The notes beneath the pieces were generated by a model. The model saw nothing but the letters and a program-made list of their open reading frames with translations, searched no databases and had not been told where the DNA came from. The translations under genes were made by a program, and so were the position numbers. Shown here piece after piece: positions 24,694 through 36,561 of a DNA stretch of 64,000 nt. Source of the stretch: Kuafuiihalomonas sp039024635 (lineage in GTDB: Bacteria > Myxococcota > Kuafuiibacteriia > Kuafuiibacteriales > Kuafuiibacteriaceae); NCBI GenBank assembly GCA_039024635.1, contig JBCCQA010000027.1, forward strand, positions 1 through 64,000. The letters run 5' to 3'. Within the stretch, counting starts at the first letter, position 1, and every line of letters starts with the position of its first letter.

Positions 24694-25490
24694 GGCGGCT
24701 CCTTCTCTTGCTCGGGACCATGGCCTTGGGCCTCGTCCTTGGGATCTATGTCCTCCCCAGTGAGGGCTCGGTGGAACTGGGTCCGACGACCATAGACCGA
24801 GGAAAGGGCATGACCGTGCTCCGGGGCGCGATCTTCCGAGGTGCACGGGACGTTGGAACCCTGGTGGCCATCTACGCCGACCTGAGCCGCAGCGAGCCCA
24901 TCATCGTCGAGACCCAAGGGCGCCCGCTCTCCGAAGTGACGCCCGACGCGCTGGCCGTGGTGAACGGCAGCTTCTTCACCCCCGAAGATCGACCCACCGG
25001 CCTCCTAGTAAGCGAAGGAGTAAGGCTCCATCCCTTCGTGGCCAAAGGCGGTGCCGCCGGCAGCGGCGTGCTCACCATCGAAGGCCGACAGGTGCAGCTA
25101 CACGAGCGCGCTGGCTTCAAGGTCGGGCGCCCGCGTTTCGCCGTTCAGGCGGGGCCGCGGATCTTGGAGCCGACGGGCGAGAGAGGCATCAGGACCGACG
25201 ACGGTTTGCGAGCCAACCGAACCCTGATCGGCGGAAGCGCGGACGGACGCCTGGCTATGGCGGTGGTCCATGGTCGAGAAGGAGGCCACGGTTTGGGCCT
25301 CAGCCTCTTCGAACTTCAGGAAATGCTGGCGCTTCTGGCCGAACGTCACCCGGAACTCGCTTGGGCCTCGGCCCTGAATCTGGATGGGGGCGACTCGACC
25401 GGTCTTTGGGTCTCGACCCCAAGGGTCCGCCTGCGAGAAACTGTCTCGGTCCCGTTCGCCCTCGCGCTGCGGGCGCGGTCCGCACCTTGA
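24690..25490 (+). CDS. Membrane-anchored phosphodiester glycosidase-like protein (NAGPA/DUF2233)
   Basis: A 266-residue protein with an N-terminal signal anchor (LLLLLGTMALGLVLGIYVLP) and a phosphodiester glycosidase domain. Motifs are ALAVVNGSFF, GPRILEP, RANRTLIGGSADGRLAMAVV and the signature LNLDGGDSTGLW. The fold is that of N-acetylglucosamine-1-phosphodiester alpha-N-acetylglucosaminidase and of bacterial exopolysaccharide or wall-associated proteins. The TTG start at 24690 is preferred over TTG 24678 because a GGAGG lies 4 nt upstream and because it overlaps the PBP stop as TTGA. Encoded directly behind a PBP, it may trim a cell-wall or polymer phosphodiester (inference). Confidence 0.85.
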   Translation: MRRLLLLLGTMALGLVLGIYVLPSEGSVELGPTTIDRGKGMTVLRGAIFRGARDVGTLVAIYADLSRSEPIIVETQGRPLSEVTPDALAVVNGSFFTPEDRPTGLLVSEGVRLHPFVAKGGAAGSGVLTIEGRQVQLHERAGFKVGRPRFAVQAGPRILEPTGERGIRTDDGLRANRTLIGGSADGRLAMAVVHGREGGHGLGLSLFELQEMLALLAERHPELAWASALNLDGGDSTGLWVSTPRVRLRETVSVPFALALRARSAP

Positions 25491-26572
25491 TGCTCAGCCT
25501 CTTCACCCTGGCTTTCGCCTTCCCTTTTCCTTCCGGCTGGGCCGACGCGCTCGAAGTCTCGGATTCGGAGCCTGTCGCCGCCTGCGCCGAAGGCGTGAGC
25601 GAATCGATGAGGGAACGCTTCTTCGGCGCTCTCCAGACTCGACTCGCCCCCCGGACGAATGGGTTGCCGCTTCCCGATTGTAGCCAAGACTCGATGGAGC
25701 GCGCCCGAAGGGCGGGGGCCGAGTTCTTGCTCGCCCTTTCTCCCGAATCCCTAGCGGTGTGGAGGCTTCCCGGACCATGGAGTGAGGGTGGCGGTCGTCC
25801 CACCCAACTTAGCAGCACGGCGATGGAGGGACCTGACGGCCGCTTGGAATGGTCCCGACCTCGGCGAGAGCGTCGACTGGATGGGGGCGCTTTGGCTCTC
25901 ACCGCCTGCCAAGGCAGACTCTACGTAGCCTTCCGTGACCACCTGCTGGAGCTGGCCGAAGACCAACGGCTCGAGCTTTCACCGCTTCGGAGCTCACTGA
26001 GAGTCCGCGCCGGTGTAGCTCGGATGACATGCAGCGAGGAAGGCCTGGTGATCGCCCACGCCGACTTTTCACGAAGCGGCATTGTGGACCTCGAAACCTT
26101 CGCTTGGAGGGACTTTGGCAGCGGCCTCCGATGGACCCAAAGCAAGGGCGCGTGGCTTGTGGCTCGAAGCGAGGCCGGCACCAATCGTTTCTCGGCTGAG
26201 CTGTCCATCCTGCAGGGGGGCCGCCTGCGAAGTCGACGTTGGGCACCCTGGCTCGACGCCGTGGGTGTGGATGGCGACTTCCTGTGGCTCGATACGGAGG
26301 GCCGCCTCCACCGCGGGGAAACCGTCCTGGCCGAGGGCTTGGGCCGGGGCTTGATTGCGATCCCCACGACGCCGCCGAGGATCCTGAGCTCGAGCGTGGA
26401 TTCCAGCGACGCGCTCCTCGTTCTGGACGACGAGGGTCGGACTGAAGACCAACTTCCCATCCCTGGGGCGATCCGAGACCTGAGCTACGATCAGGGCACC
26501 GTGTACGTCCTGACCGACCAGGAAGACGGCAGCTCCGAGATCTGGCGGGTCGCCGTCGAGGGCGTCCCGTGA
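25490..26572 (+). CDS. Secreted protein of unknown function, possibly propeller-like
   Basis: A 360-residue protein with an N-terminal signal peptide (LSLFTLAFAFPFPSGWADA). It contains short repeated beta phrases such as GRLYVAFRDHLLELAEDQRL, GVDGDFLWLDTEGRLHRGE and DQGTVYVLTDQEDGSSEIWRV, which suggest a beta-propeller. Two early Cys (ACAEG and PDCSQD) could form a disulfide. No family was recognised. Its ATG overlaps the preceding stop by 1 bp (TGATG) and its TGA overlaps the next start (GTGA), so it belongs to the PBP operon. Confidence 0.72.
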   Translation: MLSLFTLAFAFPFPSGWADALEVSDSEPVAACAEGVSESMRERFFGALQTRLAPRTNGLPLPDCSQDSMERARRAGAEFLLALSPESLAVWRLPGPWSEGGGRPTQLSSTAMEGPDGRLEWSRPRRERRLDGGALALTACQGRLYVAFRDHLLELAEDQRLELSPLRSSLRVRAGVARMTCSEEGLVIAHADFSRSGIVDLETFAWRDFGSGLRWTQSKGAWLVARSEAGTNRFSAELSILQGGRLRSRRWAPWLDAVGVDGDFLWLDTEGRLHRGETVLAEGLGRGLIAIPTTPPRILSSSVDSSDALLVLDDEGRTEDQLPIPGAIRDLSYDQGTVYVLTDQEDGSSEIWRVAVEGVP

Positions 26573-27684
26573 TTTGGCTACTCCTGAGCCTGGTGCAGGC
26601 CCCTCACCCGGCCTACGGGGGGCGTCTCATCCACGCCTTGCCGCCGCCCCGGCTCGAAGGACTCTGCGGGCGCCACGGCCCCTCTGAGCTCCTCGCGAGT
26701 GCCCTGGCCTTCGAGCCCCTGGTCGATGCGAACGGGGCGTCGGTTCTGGCCCGAGAGGTCCGAGAGGAAGCGGGGGCCATCAACGTTCTTCTTCGGACCG
26801 ACATCCAGACCCACCAGGGCCGAAGCCTCGATGCTGCCTTCGTCGCTCGAGCGCTTCGAGCAAGCGCCAGCGACTGCGGCTGGGCGCCCTTCCTGTCGGG
26901 CCGTCCCGAAGATGCGATTCTCCCCGACCCACTCTTGGCGTCGGTTCGGATAGAGCTCGCCGCTCGCCCCTTGGAGCTCGATGCCTGGTTGGCTCGGCTT
27001 CCGGTCGCCTTGCGCGTCGACGGCGCCTGGTTCGGAACCGGTCCCTTCAAGCTCGAGGGCCATACGCTTCGCGCCTTCACCAGACATCGCGGCGGCCGAC
27101 CCTATGTCGACGAGCTTCGCTTCGTCGCGGCGCGCCGACGGGCACGGGCCTCACCGGATGGGCACCTGCGCGTCGACTGGTACCTTCAGGTCGTGGACGG
27201 AGATCAGAACCTGACCAAGGCCTTGTCCGCCATCATCCCCAGCGAGGCCTCCATGGCCTTTCTCCCGGCCTCTGCGGCGCCTCTCGTCTCAACTCGCCCC
27301 GAGCAGTCGACCCTGCGAGGGAGCTGGCGCCTGGCCGAAGAGCCGGAGCTGCCGGGACGATTCTTGGATCGGATTCAGCTCGATCTGTCGAGGCGCGGCA
27401 TCATGATCCGCCGCGCTCGGGGGGCTCAAAGTCGCGCCGAGCTCGTGTTCCTAGCCGTTTGGTCGTGGAGCGACGCCCCGCTCAGCCAGCGTCGCATGGA
27501 GGCGCTCCGGGCGGCGGGAAGGCTCTCTCCAAAAGTCCTGGCTCGGATGGAGCTGAGCGAATCGCCTCCGTGGGCGGAGGCCTTCACGCGCTCTGGACTG
27601 GTGCCCATCGCTACCTGGGCCGTGATGATGATGGACGGGCCCGAGGACCCGAGGCGCACGCCTGATTGGGCGCCGTCGCGGTGA
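26569..27684 (+). CDS. Degenerate peptide-type solute-binding protein
   Basis: A 371-residue exported protein with a short signal-like N-terminus (IWLLLSLVQAPHP). Several phrases resemble family-5 (Dpp/Opp) extracellular solute-binding proteins: FEPLVDANGASVLAREV, LLRTDIQTHQGRSLDAAFV, the hallmark GTGPFKLEG and PYVDELRFV. The protein is shorter than a typical family-5 protein (about 500) and lacks clear ABC partners, so it may bind a ligand for signalling rather than import. It overlaps the downstream histidine kinase gene as GTGA, consistent with a ligand-binding partner of the kinase. The family assignment is tentative. Confidence 0.68.
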   Translation: MIWLLLSLVQAPHPAYGGRLIHALPPPRLEGLCGRHGPSELLASALAFEPLVDANGASVLAREVREEAGAINVLLRTDIQTHQGRSLDAAFVARALRASASDCGWAPFLSGRPEDAILPDPLLASVRIELAARPLELDAWLARLPVALRVDGAWFGTGPFKLEGHTLRAFTRHRGGRPYVDELRFVAARRRARASPDGHLRVDWYLQVVDGDQNLTKALSAIIPSEASMAFLPASAAPLVSTRPEQSTLRGSWRLAEEPELPGRFLDRIQLDLSRRGIMIRRARGAQSRAELVFLAVWSWSDAPLSQRRMEALRAAGRLSPKVLARMELSESPPWAEAFTRSGLVPIATWAVMMMDGPEDPRRTPDWAPSR

Positions 27685-29261
27685 GGGGCGGGACCCTTGG
27701 GCGCAAGCTCGCCTTCCTTTTCACCCTGGTTCTGGCCCTCCCCCTCGGCGCCCAAACCCTGCTCTTCTGGCGCTCCGACCGACAAATGCAGGACACCCTG
27801 CAGGAGGAGGAGCACAGACGTAGACGAGCCATCGAAGCGCTTTCGCGTCAACAGTTGGAGGCCCTTGCCACGGCGGCGAAGCGAACAGCAGGAACCCTGG
27901 AGGGCCTCAACCTGCCCATCGACAGGACATGGAGCGCAGAGCTGTCACCATTGGCTGAGCTGGTTCGACTCGAAGGACCGCCGGAGGTGGTCGCCTCTCT
28001 TCACTTGCCCATCAAGCGAGGTGACCCACCGCCCCCTTTCGTCCTCGAGGCCGAAGGCTCGGGCGTGGCCCGGGTCTTCGCACCCGGCAATCCGCCGCGG
28101 CCCGAGCTAGCTTGGGTCGCCTGGCGGCGCTTCCGAGACGTTCAAGGCATCCTACACGCGGTTTGGCTTGGCGAGCCCCTTCGGGGAAGCGGGCTCGACG
28201 CTTTCGCAGCGGCGGCAGGCGGAGCCTGGCGGGCCGAGGACGCCGTAGGCGGACGGATCCCAGAGGGGGCGCAGACCACGTTGAAGACGCAGCTCCCTCG
28301 AGTGGACGGCGGCCTCCTCACCCTGGAGCTGGTCGTCCCGGTCAGTCCCTGGCCCGCCCTGAAGCGGCGCTTCGTCGAGCGCCAAAGCTCCACCACCGCT
28401 CTTGCCCTACTGCTCGGGCTGCTCTTCGCCTGGCTCTTCAGTCGAAGCATCGGTCGACCCGTTTCCGCCCTGACTGATGCTGCGCGCTCGGTGGCCTCGG
28501 GACAGCTGGACCAAGAGGTTCCAGTTCGAGGCGGCGATGAGCTTGCCCAGCTCGCCCACGCCTTCAACGAAATGACGACGCGCCTCGGAGCTGCGCAACG
28601 CCGACTTCGGCGCAGCGAGCGCATCGAGGCCTGGAGGGAGGCGGCGCAGCGCGTGGCCCACGAGGTCAAGAACCCCCTGTTTCCCATCCGCCTGGCCGCC
28701 GAGACGGTGCAAAAGGCCGTCAAGAGAGGACATCCCGAGCTCGACGACATCGTTTCCCGCAGTACGGAGACGGTGCTGTCGGAAGTGCAGAGCATCGACC
28801 GGCTGGTAGCCGAGTTTTCGGAGTTCGCCCGATTGCCGGCCCCTCGTCTCGAACGACACGCAGTGGTCGACATCTTGGAGCGCGTGCGCAGTTTCGACGA
28901 GAGAGTGCAGGTCATCTTGCCTTCCGACGCCCGGCTCGAGGTCGCCGTCGATCCCGACCTCATGGGCCGCGCCTTGTTCAATCTGGTCAAGAACGGGCTC
29001 GAGGCTTCGCCCACGCTTCGAGTGGGCTTCGAAGCCAGCAGCTTCTGGGTCGAGGACGAAGGACCCGGCATCCCGGAAGACATCCGTGAAGAACTCTTCG
29101 AGCCCTACGTGACCCGCCGGCCCGGAGGCACCGGCCTCGGACTAGCCATCGTGGAACGCATCTGCCTGGCTCACGAGGCCGAGATCTCGGTCCAGAGTCC
29201 CCGACGCCCCGGGGCCGAACCCCCGGGCACCCGAATCGAGATCCGGCTCCCTCAGCGTTGA
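27681..29261 (+). CDS. NtrY-like membrane sensor histidine kinase
   Basis: About 526 residues. One N-terminal TM segment (LAFLFTLVLALPLGAQTLLFW), a periplasmic region, and a second TM (TTALALLLGLLFAWLF, about residues 238-255) are followed by a HAMP domain (IGRPVSALTDAARSVASGQ). The dimerisation box carries the phospho-acceptor His in QRVAHEVKNPLFPI (about residue 327). The ATPase has the N box NLVKNGLEAS, G1 DEGPGIPED and G2 GGTGLGLAI. The start is GTG 27681 (GTGA overlap); an upstream TTG at 27666 is less likely. No response regulator gene is adjacent. It is last in the PBP operon and overlaps the convergent phoD gene by 10 bp. Confidence 0.93.
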   Translation: MRGGTLGRKLAFLFTLVLALPLGAQTLLFWRSDRQMQDTLQEEEHRRRRAIEALSRQQLEALATAAKRTAGTLEGLNLPIDRTWSAELSPLAELVRLEGPPEVVASLHLPIKRGDPPPPFVLEAEGSGVARVFAPGNPPRPELAWVAWRRFRDVQGILHAVWLGEPLRGSGLDAFAAAAGGAWRAEDAVGGRIPEGAQTTLKTQLPRVDGGLLTLELVVPVSPWPALKRRFVERQSSTTALALLLGLLFAWLFSRSIGRPVSALTDAARSVASGQLDQEVPVRGGDELAQLAHAFNEMTTRLGAAQRRLRRSERIEAWREAAQRVAHEVKNPLFPIRLAAETVQKAVKRGHPELDDIVSRSTETVLSEVQSIDRLVAEFSEFARLPAPRLERHAVVDILERVRSFDERVQVILPSDARLEVAVDPDLMGRALFNLVKNGLEASPTLRVGFEASSFWVEDEGPGIPEDIREELFEPYVTRRPGGTGLGLAIVERICLAHEAEISVQSPRRPGAEPPGTRIEIRLPQR

Positions 29262-30769
29262 AGGCCGGCTCGGCCCTCTTCGACCGAGAACTCGGTAAGG
29301 GTCCTGACCCCTGAGTCTCTTTCTTTTTCGTCGTCGAGGACTCGGAGCCGCGCCTCCAACCGCCCAGGTCGAATGTCGAGACGCACATAGCCGCGCTGGG
29401 AGTGGGCGAGATGCACATGGGGATTGTCGGGCCGAAGCGCCGCCATTTGATCGTTCGTCGGCCCCTGCGAAGCGATGGAGGTCCCGCAGACCTCACTGGC
29501 CACCACAGGCCCCCGGTCTGACTTCAGATCTGCAGCCACGCAGCAATGGATATCGCCCCCCATGACGAAGGCATTCCTAACCGAGGGCTGGCCCAGCGAA
29601 GCCAGGAGTCGGCGGCGGGCAGCTGGATAGCCGTCCCACCCGTCGGTCCACAGCCGGTTTCCCGGCCCCGGCTTCCGGTCCAAGGGCGCGAGCAAGGTCT
29701 GTTGGGCAAGCAAGGACCAATCCGCCCTCTCCTCGCCGAGTGCTCGATGGAGCCATGTCTCCTGATCTGCACCAAGAAAACTCCGACCCTCGGCCTCGAG
29801 CCCCGGGCAGTGCTCGGTGAAGTGCCCACCCCCCAGGCCAGGTCTTGGACAAGCCTGAGGGCTCTTGTACTGGCGACCGTCCAACATGTGGATTCGCGCC
29901 AATCGTCCAAAGGGCACGCTCCCGTACATCTTCATCCTCCCTCGGCGGGGTCGCTGGTCCATTCGCAGAGGCATATGCTCCCAAAAGGCCTGGTACGCCG
30001 CCTGCCGCCGCTCGATGAAGTTCGGGTCCAAGCGTTCCGAACGATCCTTGGCGTAGTCGTTGACCACCTCGTGGTCATCCCAGGTTAGGAGCCAAGGGAC
30101 GGCGCCGTGGAGCGCCTGAAGGTCGAGGTCCAGCTTGTACTGAGCGTGGCGGTTTCGATAGCTGGTCAGACTTCGGCACACTTCGCCTAGGCCGGAGTGC
30201 AGCCGAACTAGACGCTCCCCCCAACTCGACTCGTAGATGTAGTCGCCCAGGAACACCATCAGATCGAGGTCCTCTTCGAGAAGATGTCGATGGGCGGCGA
30301 ACCAGCCCTGTTCGAAGTGCTGACAAGACCCGTAGGCCAGCTTTAGACGATCGGGCGCCGCGTTCAGGGCTGGGAGCGTTCGCGTTCGACCGACGGCGCT
30401 GACTTCGGACCCGGCGATGAAGCGATAGAAGTAGCTCCGGCCGGGTCGGAGTCCCCGGACCTCGGCATGCACCGAATGCCCGAGTTCGGGTACGGCCGCG
30501 AAGCTCCCCTGGCCTACTCGCCGCCTGAATCCCGGGTCTTCGGCCAGTTCCCAGGAGACGGGGACGATACGGTCCGGCGCGCCGCCGTCGTGAAGAGGCT
30601 CGGGTGCCAGCCGCGTCCACAGGACGAAGCCGTCGGGTCGAGGCGAGCCCGAGGCCACACCGAGCTTGAAGGGATGGTCGCTGAAGCGAGGCCGGTCGGC
30701 CCAGGCGAAGCGGGAGCCGAATCCAGCCAGGCTCGCACCCGCCAAGAGCCTCCGTCGGGTCAAGCGCAT
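29252..30769 (-). CDS. phoD: PhoD-family alkaline phosphatase/phosphodiesterase (Tat-exported)
   Basis: A 505-residue enzyme of the metallophosphatase PhoD family with a twin-arginine signal (TRRRLLAGASLAGFG). The N-terminal beta domain (FKLGVASGSPRPDGFVLWTRL) is characteristic. The metal-binding core shows KLAYGSCQHFEQG, LMVFLGDYIYESSW, WLLTWDDHEVVNDYA, LDGRQYKSPQACP and VMGGDIHCCVAADL. PhoD enzymes use Ca and Fe to release phosphate from phosphodiesters and monoesters, typically under phosphate limitation. The gene follows the hypothetical gene downstream of gyrA by 34 bp. Its 3' end overlaps the histidine kinase 3' end by 10 bp. No Pho box was searched for reliably. Confidence 0.94.
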   Translation of the reverse strand: MRLTRRRLLAGASLAGFGSRFAWADRPRFSDHPFKLGVASGSPRPDGFVLWTRLAPEPLHDGGAPDRIVPVSWELAEDPGFRRRVGQGSFAAVPELGHSVHAEVRGLRPGRSYFYRFIAGSEVSAVGRTRTLPALNAAPDRLKLAYGSCQHFEQGWFAAHRHLLEEDLDLMVFLGDYIYESSWGERLVRLHSGLGEVCRSLTSYRNRHAQYKLDLDLQALHGAVPWLLTWDDHEVVNDYAKDRSERLDPNFIERRQAAYQAFWEHMPLRMDQRPRRGRMKMYGSVPFGRLARIHMLDGRQYKSPQACPRPGLGGGHFTEHCPGLEAEGRSFLGADQETWLHRALGEERADWSLLAQQTLLAPLDRKPGPGNRLWTDGWDGYPAARRRLLASLGQPSVRNAFVMGGDIHCCVAADLKSDRGPVVASEVCGTSIASQGPTNDQMAALRPDNPHVHLAHSQRGYVRLDIRPGRLEARLRVLDDEKERDSGVRTLTEFSVEEGRAGLQR

Positions 30770-30803
30770 GCTCGAAACATCAGCCCTGTCACCGAGGATG
30801 CGG

Positions 30804-31537
30804 TCAAGCAGCGCTTCTGAGACCTCGAAAGAGAGCCTCGAACTGGGCCGGCCCGCACAGGGGTGACGACGGCAGGGCCCTCGGACGTTCGTCCGCGCCG
30901 GCCCAGGCCATCCGTCGACGCCGCCCTTCGAGAAAGCCGATGCTGGTTACGGAGGACCATCGAGTGTGGGCGGCGCACTTGGGATCCAGACCGAAGCCAG
31001 CCCGGGTGAGGTACAGGTCCGGCGGTCGCCGCAGCCCTTCTCGGGCGAAGCAGACCCGCAGTCGCCGACCCTCCCTAGCCTGGGCCAGACTCCGTTCGAC
31101 GTCTGCGTCGCGATCGACGGAGAGGATGGGAGCTTCGAGCCAAGGCCGTATCGGGGGACCCCAGCGTTCAAGCTCGTGCCAATGGGCGGCTAGATGGTCC
31201 TCGACGAAGACGACTTCCCCGTCTTTCGGGTCGGTCCATCTGTAGCCCGCTTCAGCTCGCTCCAAACGCCCCGGAGGCTCCAGGCGCAATAGGTCCTGGG
31301 CCAGGGCCACCGCTCGCAGGTTCGGGCCCCTCATTCGGCGGCCTAGCGCGGCGAGGGTCGCTGCCGAACTGGGGCGACCGGCCCGTCCGAGCACCAGAGC
31401 AGCCGAGGCCGCCGTGTCATCCGGGGCCGACGGGAGGGTGGCCTCCAGCCCGTCGAGCACCCCGTCCGTGATATCCCACTCCGCCGCGACCGCGCCCAGC
31501 TTCCGGTCATCGGCTAGCTCCAGGGCCAGGTAGACGC

Positions 31538-31541
<4 letters not shown>
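30804..31541 (-). CDS. Protein of unknown function downstream of gyrA
   Basis: A 245-residue, Ala- and Arg-rich protein without a signal peptide. The N-terminal half has Ala-rich helical pairs such as ALVLGRAGRPSSAATLAALG that could be HEAT-like, and the C-terminal half is basic (GFLEGRRRRMAWAGADE). No enzymatic motif is visible. Its ATG overlaps the gyrA TGA as ATGA (31538-31541), which implies co-translation with gyrase subunit A. The function is unknown. Confidence 0.7.
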
Positions 31542-34147
<2,606 letters not shown>

Positions 34148-34207
34148 TGGCGGGTCTTAGCGAATGGGCTCCAGAGGGTAAAGCGATGAGGTGTGAAGGC
34201 GGTCGAA

Positions 34208-34822
34208 TCAGCGGCGCACCCAGCCCGGTGGAACGCCCGCTTTCCGAGCGGCTTCGGGGATCTCGACCTGGAGCTCGTTGATGAGTCCATCGATCTCTTT
34301 CTCGAGGGCCTCTAGTTGCGCTTTGAGCTCCAGCTTTCGCTGTCGTCCTCCGGGAAAGAGCGTGAAGTCGGCCTTGGTGGCCAGGCCCGTGTACTCCTCC
34401 TGAAGCTTCGCGAAAGAGACCAGCCGCGCTTCCAGCTTCTTCTCCGTCGCTTCTATTCGGGCCCTCCACTCGGCCTTCTTCTCCTCGCGAACCTTATTCT
34501 TGGCCCTCAGGCGGGCGATTGTAGCGTCGATCTCCCTCAGGCGTGCCGCGTTCCTCGCGTCCGCTTCCGCCCGCAGGCGCCGCCGTTCGGCCTCGGCCTT
34601 TCGACGCGCCTCTTGTTCGGCCGCAACTTCCTTGCGGACCTCCCGCTCGGCCTTCTCCCGCTCGGCCAGGAGCTTGTTGTAGTGGATGCGCCGCTCCTTC
34701 GGCAGCTGGGCCAAGCTATCGGTGTAGACCACCGTCCCATTGGGCTTCACGTATTTGAAGATCTCGGCCGACGCGGGCGAGGAGACCCCGAAGAGAAGGG
34801 CCAGGGCGAACGCGAATCGCAT
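34208..34822 (-). CDS. DUF4124-like exported coiled-coil protein
   Basis: A 204-residue protein with a signal peptide (FALALLFGVSSPASA, cleavage about 20). A short DUF4124-like segment (EIFKYVKPNGTVVYTDSLAQL) follows, then a long charged helix covering about residues 45-185 (EREKAEREVRKEVAAEQEAR and similar), predicted coiled coil. It ends GVPPGWVRR. DUF4124 proteins are small periplasmic proteins of unclear function. It is divergent from xseA (85 bp) and upstream of gyrA on the same strand. Confidence 0.78.
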   Translation of the reverse strand: MRFAFALALLFGVSSPASAEIFKYVKPNGTVVYTDSLAQLPKERRIHYNKLLAEREKAEREVRKEVAAEQEARRKAEAERRRLRAEADARNAARLREIDATIARLRAKNKVREEKKAEWRARIEATEKKLEARLVSFAKLQEEYTGLATKADFTLFPGGRQRKLELKAQLEALEKEIDGLINELQVEIPEAARKAGVPPGWVRR

Positions 34823-34907
34823 GAGAAAAGAATGTCAGCCCGCTCCCGGCCTCGCAATCCGAGAACTCGGGTGACGCTCCGCACCGCATCGCTTACGCTC
34901 TCCCGAA

Positions 34908-36341
34908 GTGGGCCAGCTCCCTTTTAGTTTTCGGCGCCAGGTGCGTCCGGCCGAGGCCGAGCCCTCGCCGGCGGAAGAAGCGAAGTCCTTCGAAGCGCCG
35001 CCAGTTCCGGGGCCGCAAGAGAAGCGTCGAGAGGAGATCCCGGTTAGCCGACTCCTGCGGGACATCAATGACATCCTGGCTACCGCGCCCCAAGTATGGG
35101 TGACGGGCGAGCTCTCCCGGTGGCGTCCGCAGGCCAGCGGAACGGTCTACTTCAGCCTCAAGGACCAAAGGAGCGCCGTGGACTGCGTGCTGTGGCGAGA
35201 CCACCTGAGGCGCCTGCGCTTTGAGCCGAGGGAGGGCATGGAGGTGGCCTGCTTGGTCAAGCCCAAGCTCTTCGAGCGGCAGGGACGCTTCCAGCTCACC
35301 GTTTTCGCTCTCCAGCCCCGCGGTCGGGGCGCGCTACACGCCCAGCTGGAGGCACGAATCGCTCGGCTTCGGGAAGAGGGCCTCACCGCAGCTGAACGAC
35401 GTCGGACCCTTCCGAGCCTCCCGCGCTGCGTGGGCATCGTGACCAGTCGAGATGCGGCCGCACTCCAAGACGTGCTCCGAACCACCTGGCGTCGAGACCC
35501 CCAAGCGCGCGTCCTCCTGTCACCGGCGCCTGTGCAGGGAAGCGACGCTCATCACCGACTCATCCGCGCACTACGTCGCCTGCGAGACACGGAGTGCGAA
35601 GTGGTGCTGCTGGTACGGGGCGGGGGGAGCCTGGAAGATCTGTGGAGCTTTAACGAAGAGGCCCTGGCCCGAGCCGTGGCCGAGCATCCGGTGCCGGTGG
35701 TCACCGGTGTGGGCCACGAGACCGACACCACCCTCGTCGACCTCGTGGCCGATCTCCGAGCCTCGACCCCAACCGGCGCCGCCGAAGCCGCCATTCCCGT
35801 CCGTCAAGAGCTCCGCGTGGCATGGCGCAAGCAGGAAGACCGTCTGGGACGCAGCCTGAGCCTTCACCTGGATCGGGCCCGGCACCGATTGGAGCGGGTG
35901 GAAGGCCGCTTGCGCTCACCTCGAGCCGGCCTAGAGCAACATCGGATGAGCCTCGACCGACTGAGCGCGAAGCTCGACCAGGGCATCCAGACCAAGCTGC
36001 GAAGCCGACGAGAACGGCTCCTGGCAGCTACGAGCAGCCTCCACCCTCCGGACCTCGGCCTCGGCCGCCGCCGCCTGGAGGAACTCCGGGTCCGGCTGGA
36101 CCACGAAGCGAAGAAGCGCCCGGCCCATGGACGACATCGACTCGCCTTGGCCATCGGCCGCCTCGAAGCGCTCAGCCCCCTCGGCGTCCTGGCGCGAGGC
36201 TACGCTCTGGTGCGGGGCCGAGATGGTCAGGTCCTGCGCCGGGCCACCGAGGTCCAAAGCGGCGACGAGCTCCGCGTCCGGCTCGCCGAAGGCGAGCTGC
36301 ACGCCCGAGTCACCGGACGAAAGAAAGGGAGCAATGACTGA
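34908..36341 (+). CDS. xseA: Exodeoxyribonuclease VII large subunit
   Basis: XseA, 477 residues, the catalytic subunit of ExoVII, which degrades single-stranded DNA from both ends. The N-terminal OB-like domain (VSRLLRDINDILATAPQVWV, GTVYFSLKDQRSAVDCVLW) is followed by the catalytic domain with GIVTSRDAAALQDVLRT, VVLLVRGGGSLEDLWSFNE and VVTGVGHETDTTLVDLVAD. The C-terminal third is helical and Arg-rich. It has an N-terminal extension of about 40 Pro/Glu-rich residues after the GTG start at 34908. Its last 8 bp overlap xseB. Confidence 0.95.
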   Translation: MGQLPFSFRRQVRPAEAEPSPAEEAKSFEAPPVPGPQEKRREEIPVSRLLRDINDILATAPQVWVTGELSRWRPQASGTVYFSLKDQRSAVDCVLWRDHLRRLRFEPREGMEVACLVKPKLFERQGRFQLTVFALQPRGRGALHAQLEARIARLREEGLTAAERRRTLPSLPRCVGIVTSRDAAALQDVLRTTWRRDPQARVLLSPAPVQGSDAHHRLIRALRRLRDTECEVVLLVRGGGSLEDLWSFNEEALARAVAEHPVPVVTGVGHETDTTLVDLVADLRASTPTGAAEAAIPVRQELRVAWRKQEDRLGRSLSLHLDRARHRLERVEGRLRSPRAGLEQHRMSLDRLSAKLDQGIQTKLRSRRERLLAATSSLHPPDLGLGRRRLEELRVRLDHEAKKRPAHGRHRLALAIGRLEALSPLGVLARGYALVRGRDGQVLRRATEVQSGDELRVRLAEGELHARVTGRKKGSND

Positions 36342-36561
36342 AGCAGAGGAGCTGCGCTTCGAAGAGCTCGTCGAGCGATTGGAGCGCATCGTGGAGCAGA
36401 TGGAAGATGAAGGTCTACCGCTCGAAGAGGCCTTGGCCGTCTATCAGGAGGGGGTGAAGCTCGCTCGCCTCGGACACCAGCGACTGGATGCAGCCGAGCG
36501 GAGGCTGGAGGAGCTGACGGCCCGAGGAGAGCGGGTCGAGCGTAGCCCCCAAGATCCGTGA
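36334..36561 (+). CDS. xseB: Exodeoxyribonuclease VII small subunit
   Basis: XseB, 75 residues, the small helical subunit needed for ExoVII activity. The family pattern is clear: LRFEELVERLERIVEQME, then LPLEEALAVYQEGVKLA and LDAAERRLEELT. The ATG at 36334 overlaps the end of xseA by 8 bp, and its TGA overlaps the GTG start of tlyA. The longer open frame upstream is an internal shadow of xseA. Confidence 0.94.
   Translation: MTEAEELRFEELVERLERIVEQMEDEGLPLEEALAVYQEGVKLARLGHQRLDAAERRLEELTARGERVERSPQDP

Noticed and set aside
23209..24846. 545-codon minus-strand frame across the PBP gene
   Set aside because: Mirror of the PBP coding strand; the PBP frame has all catalytic motifs in order.
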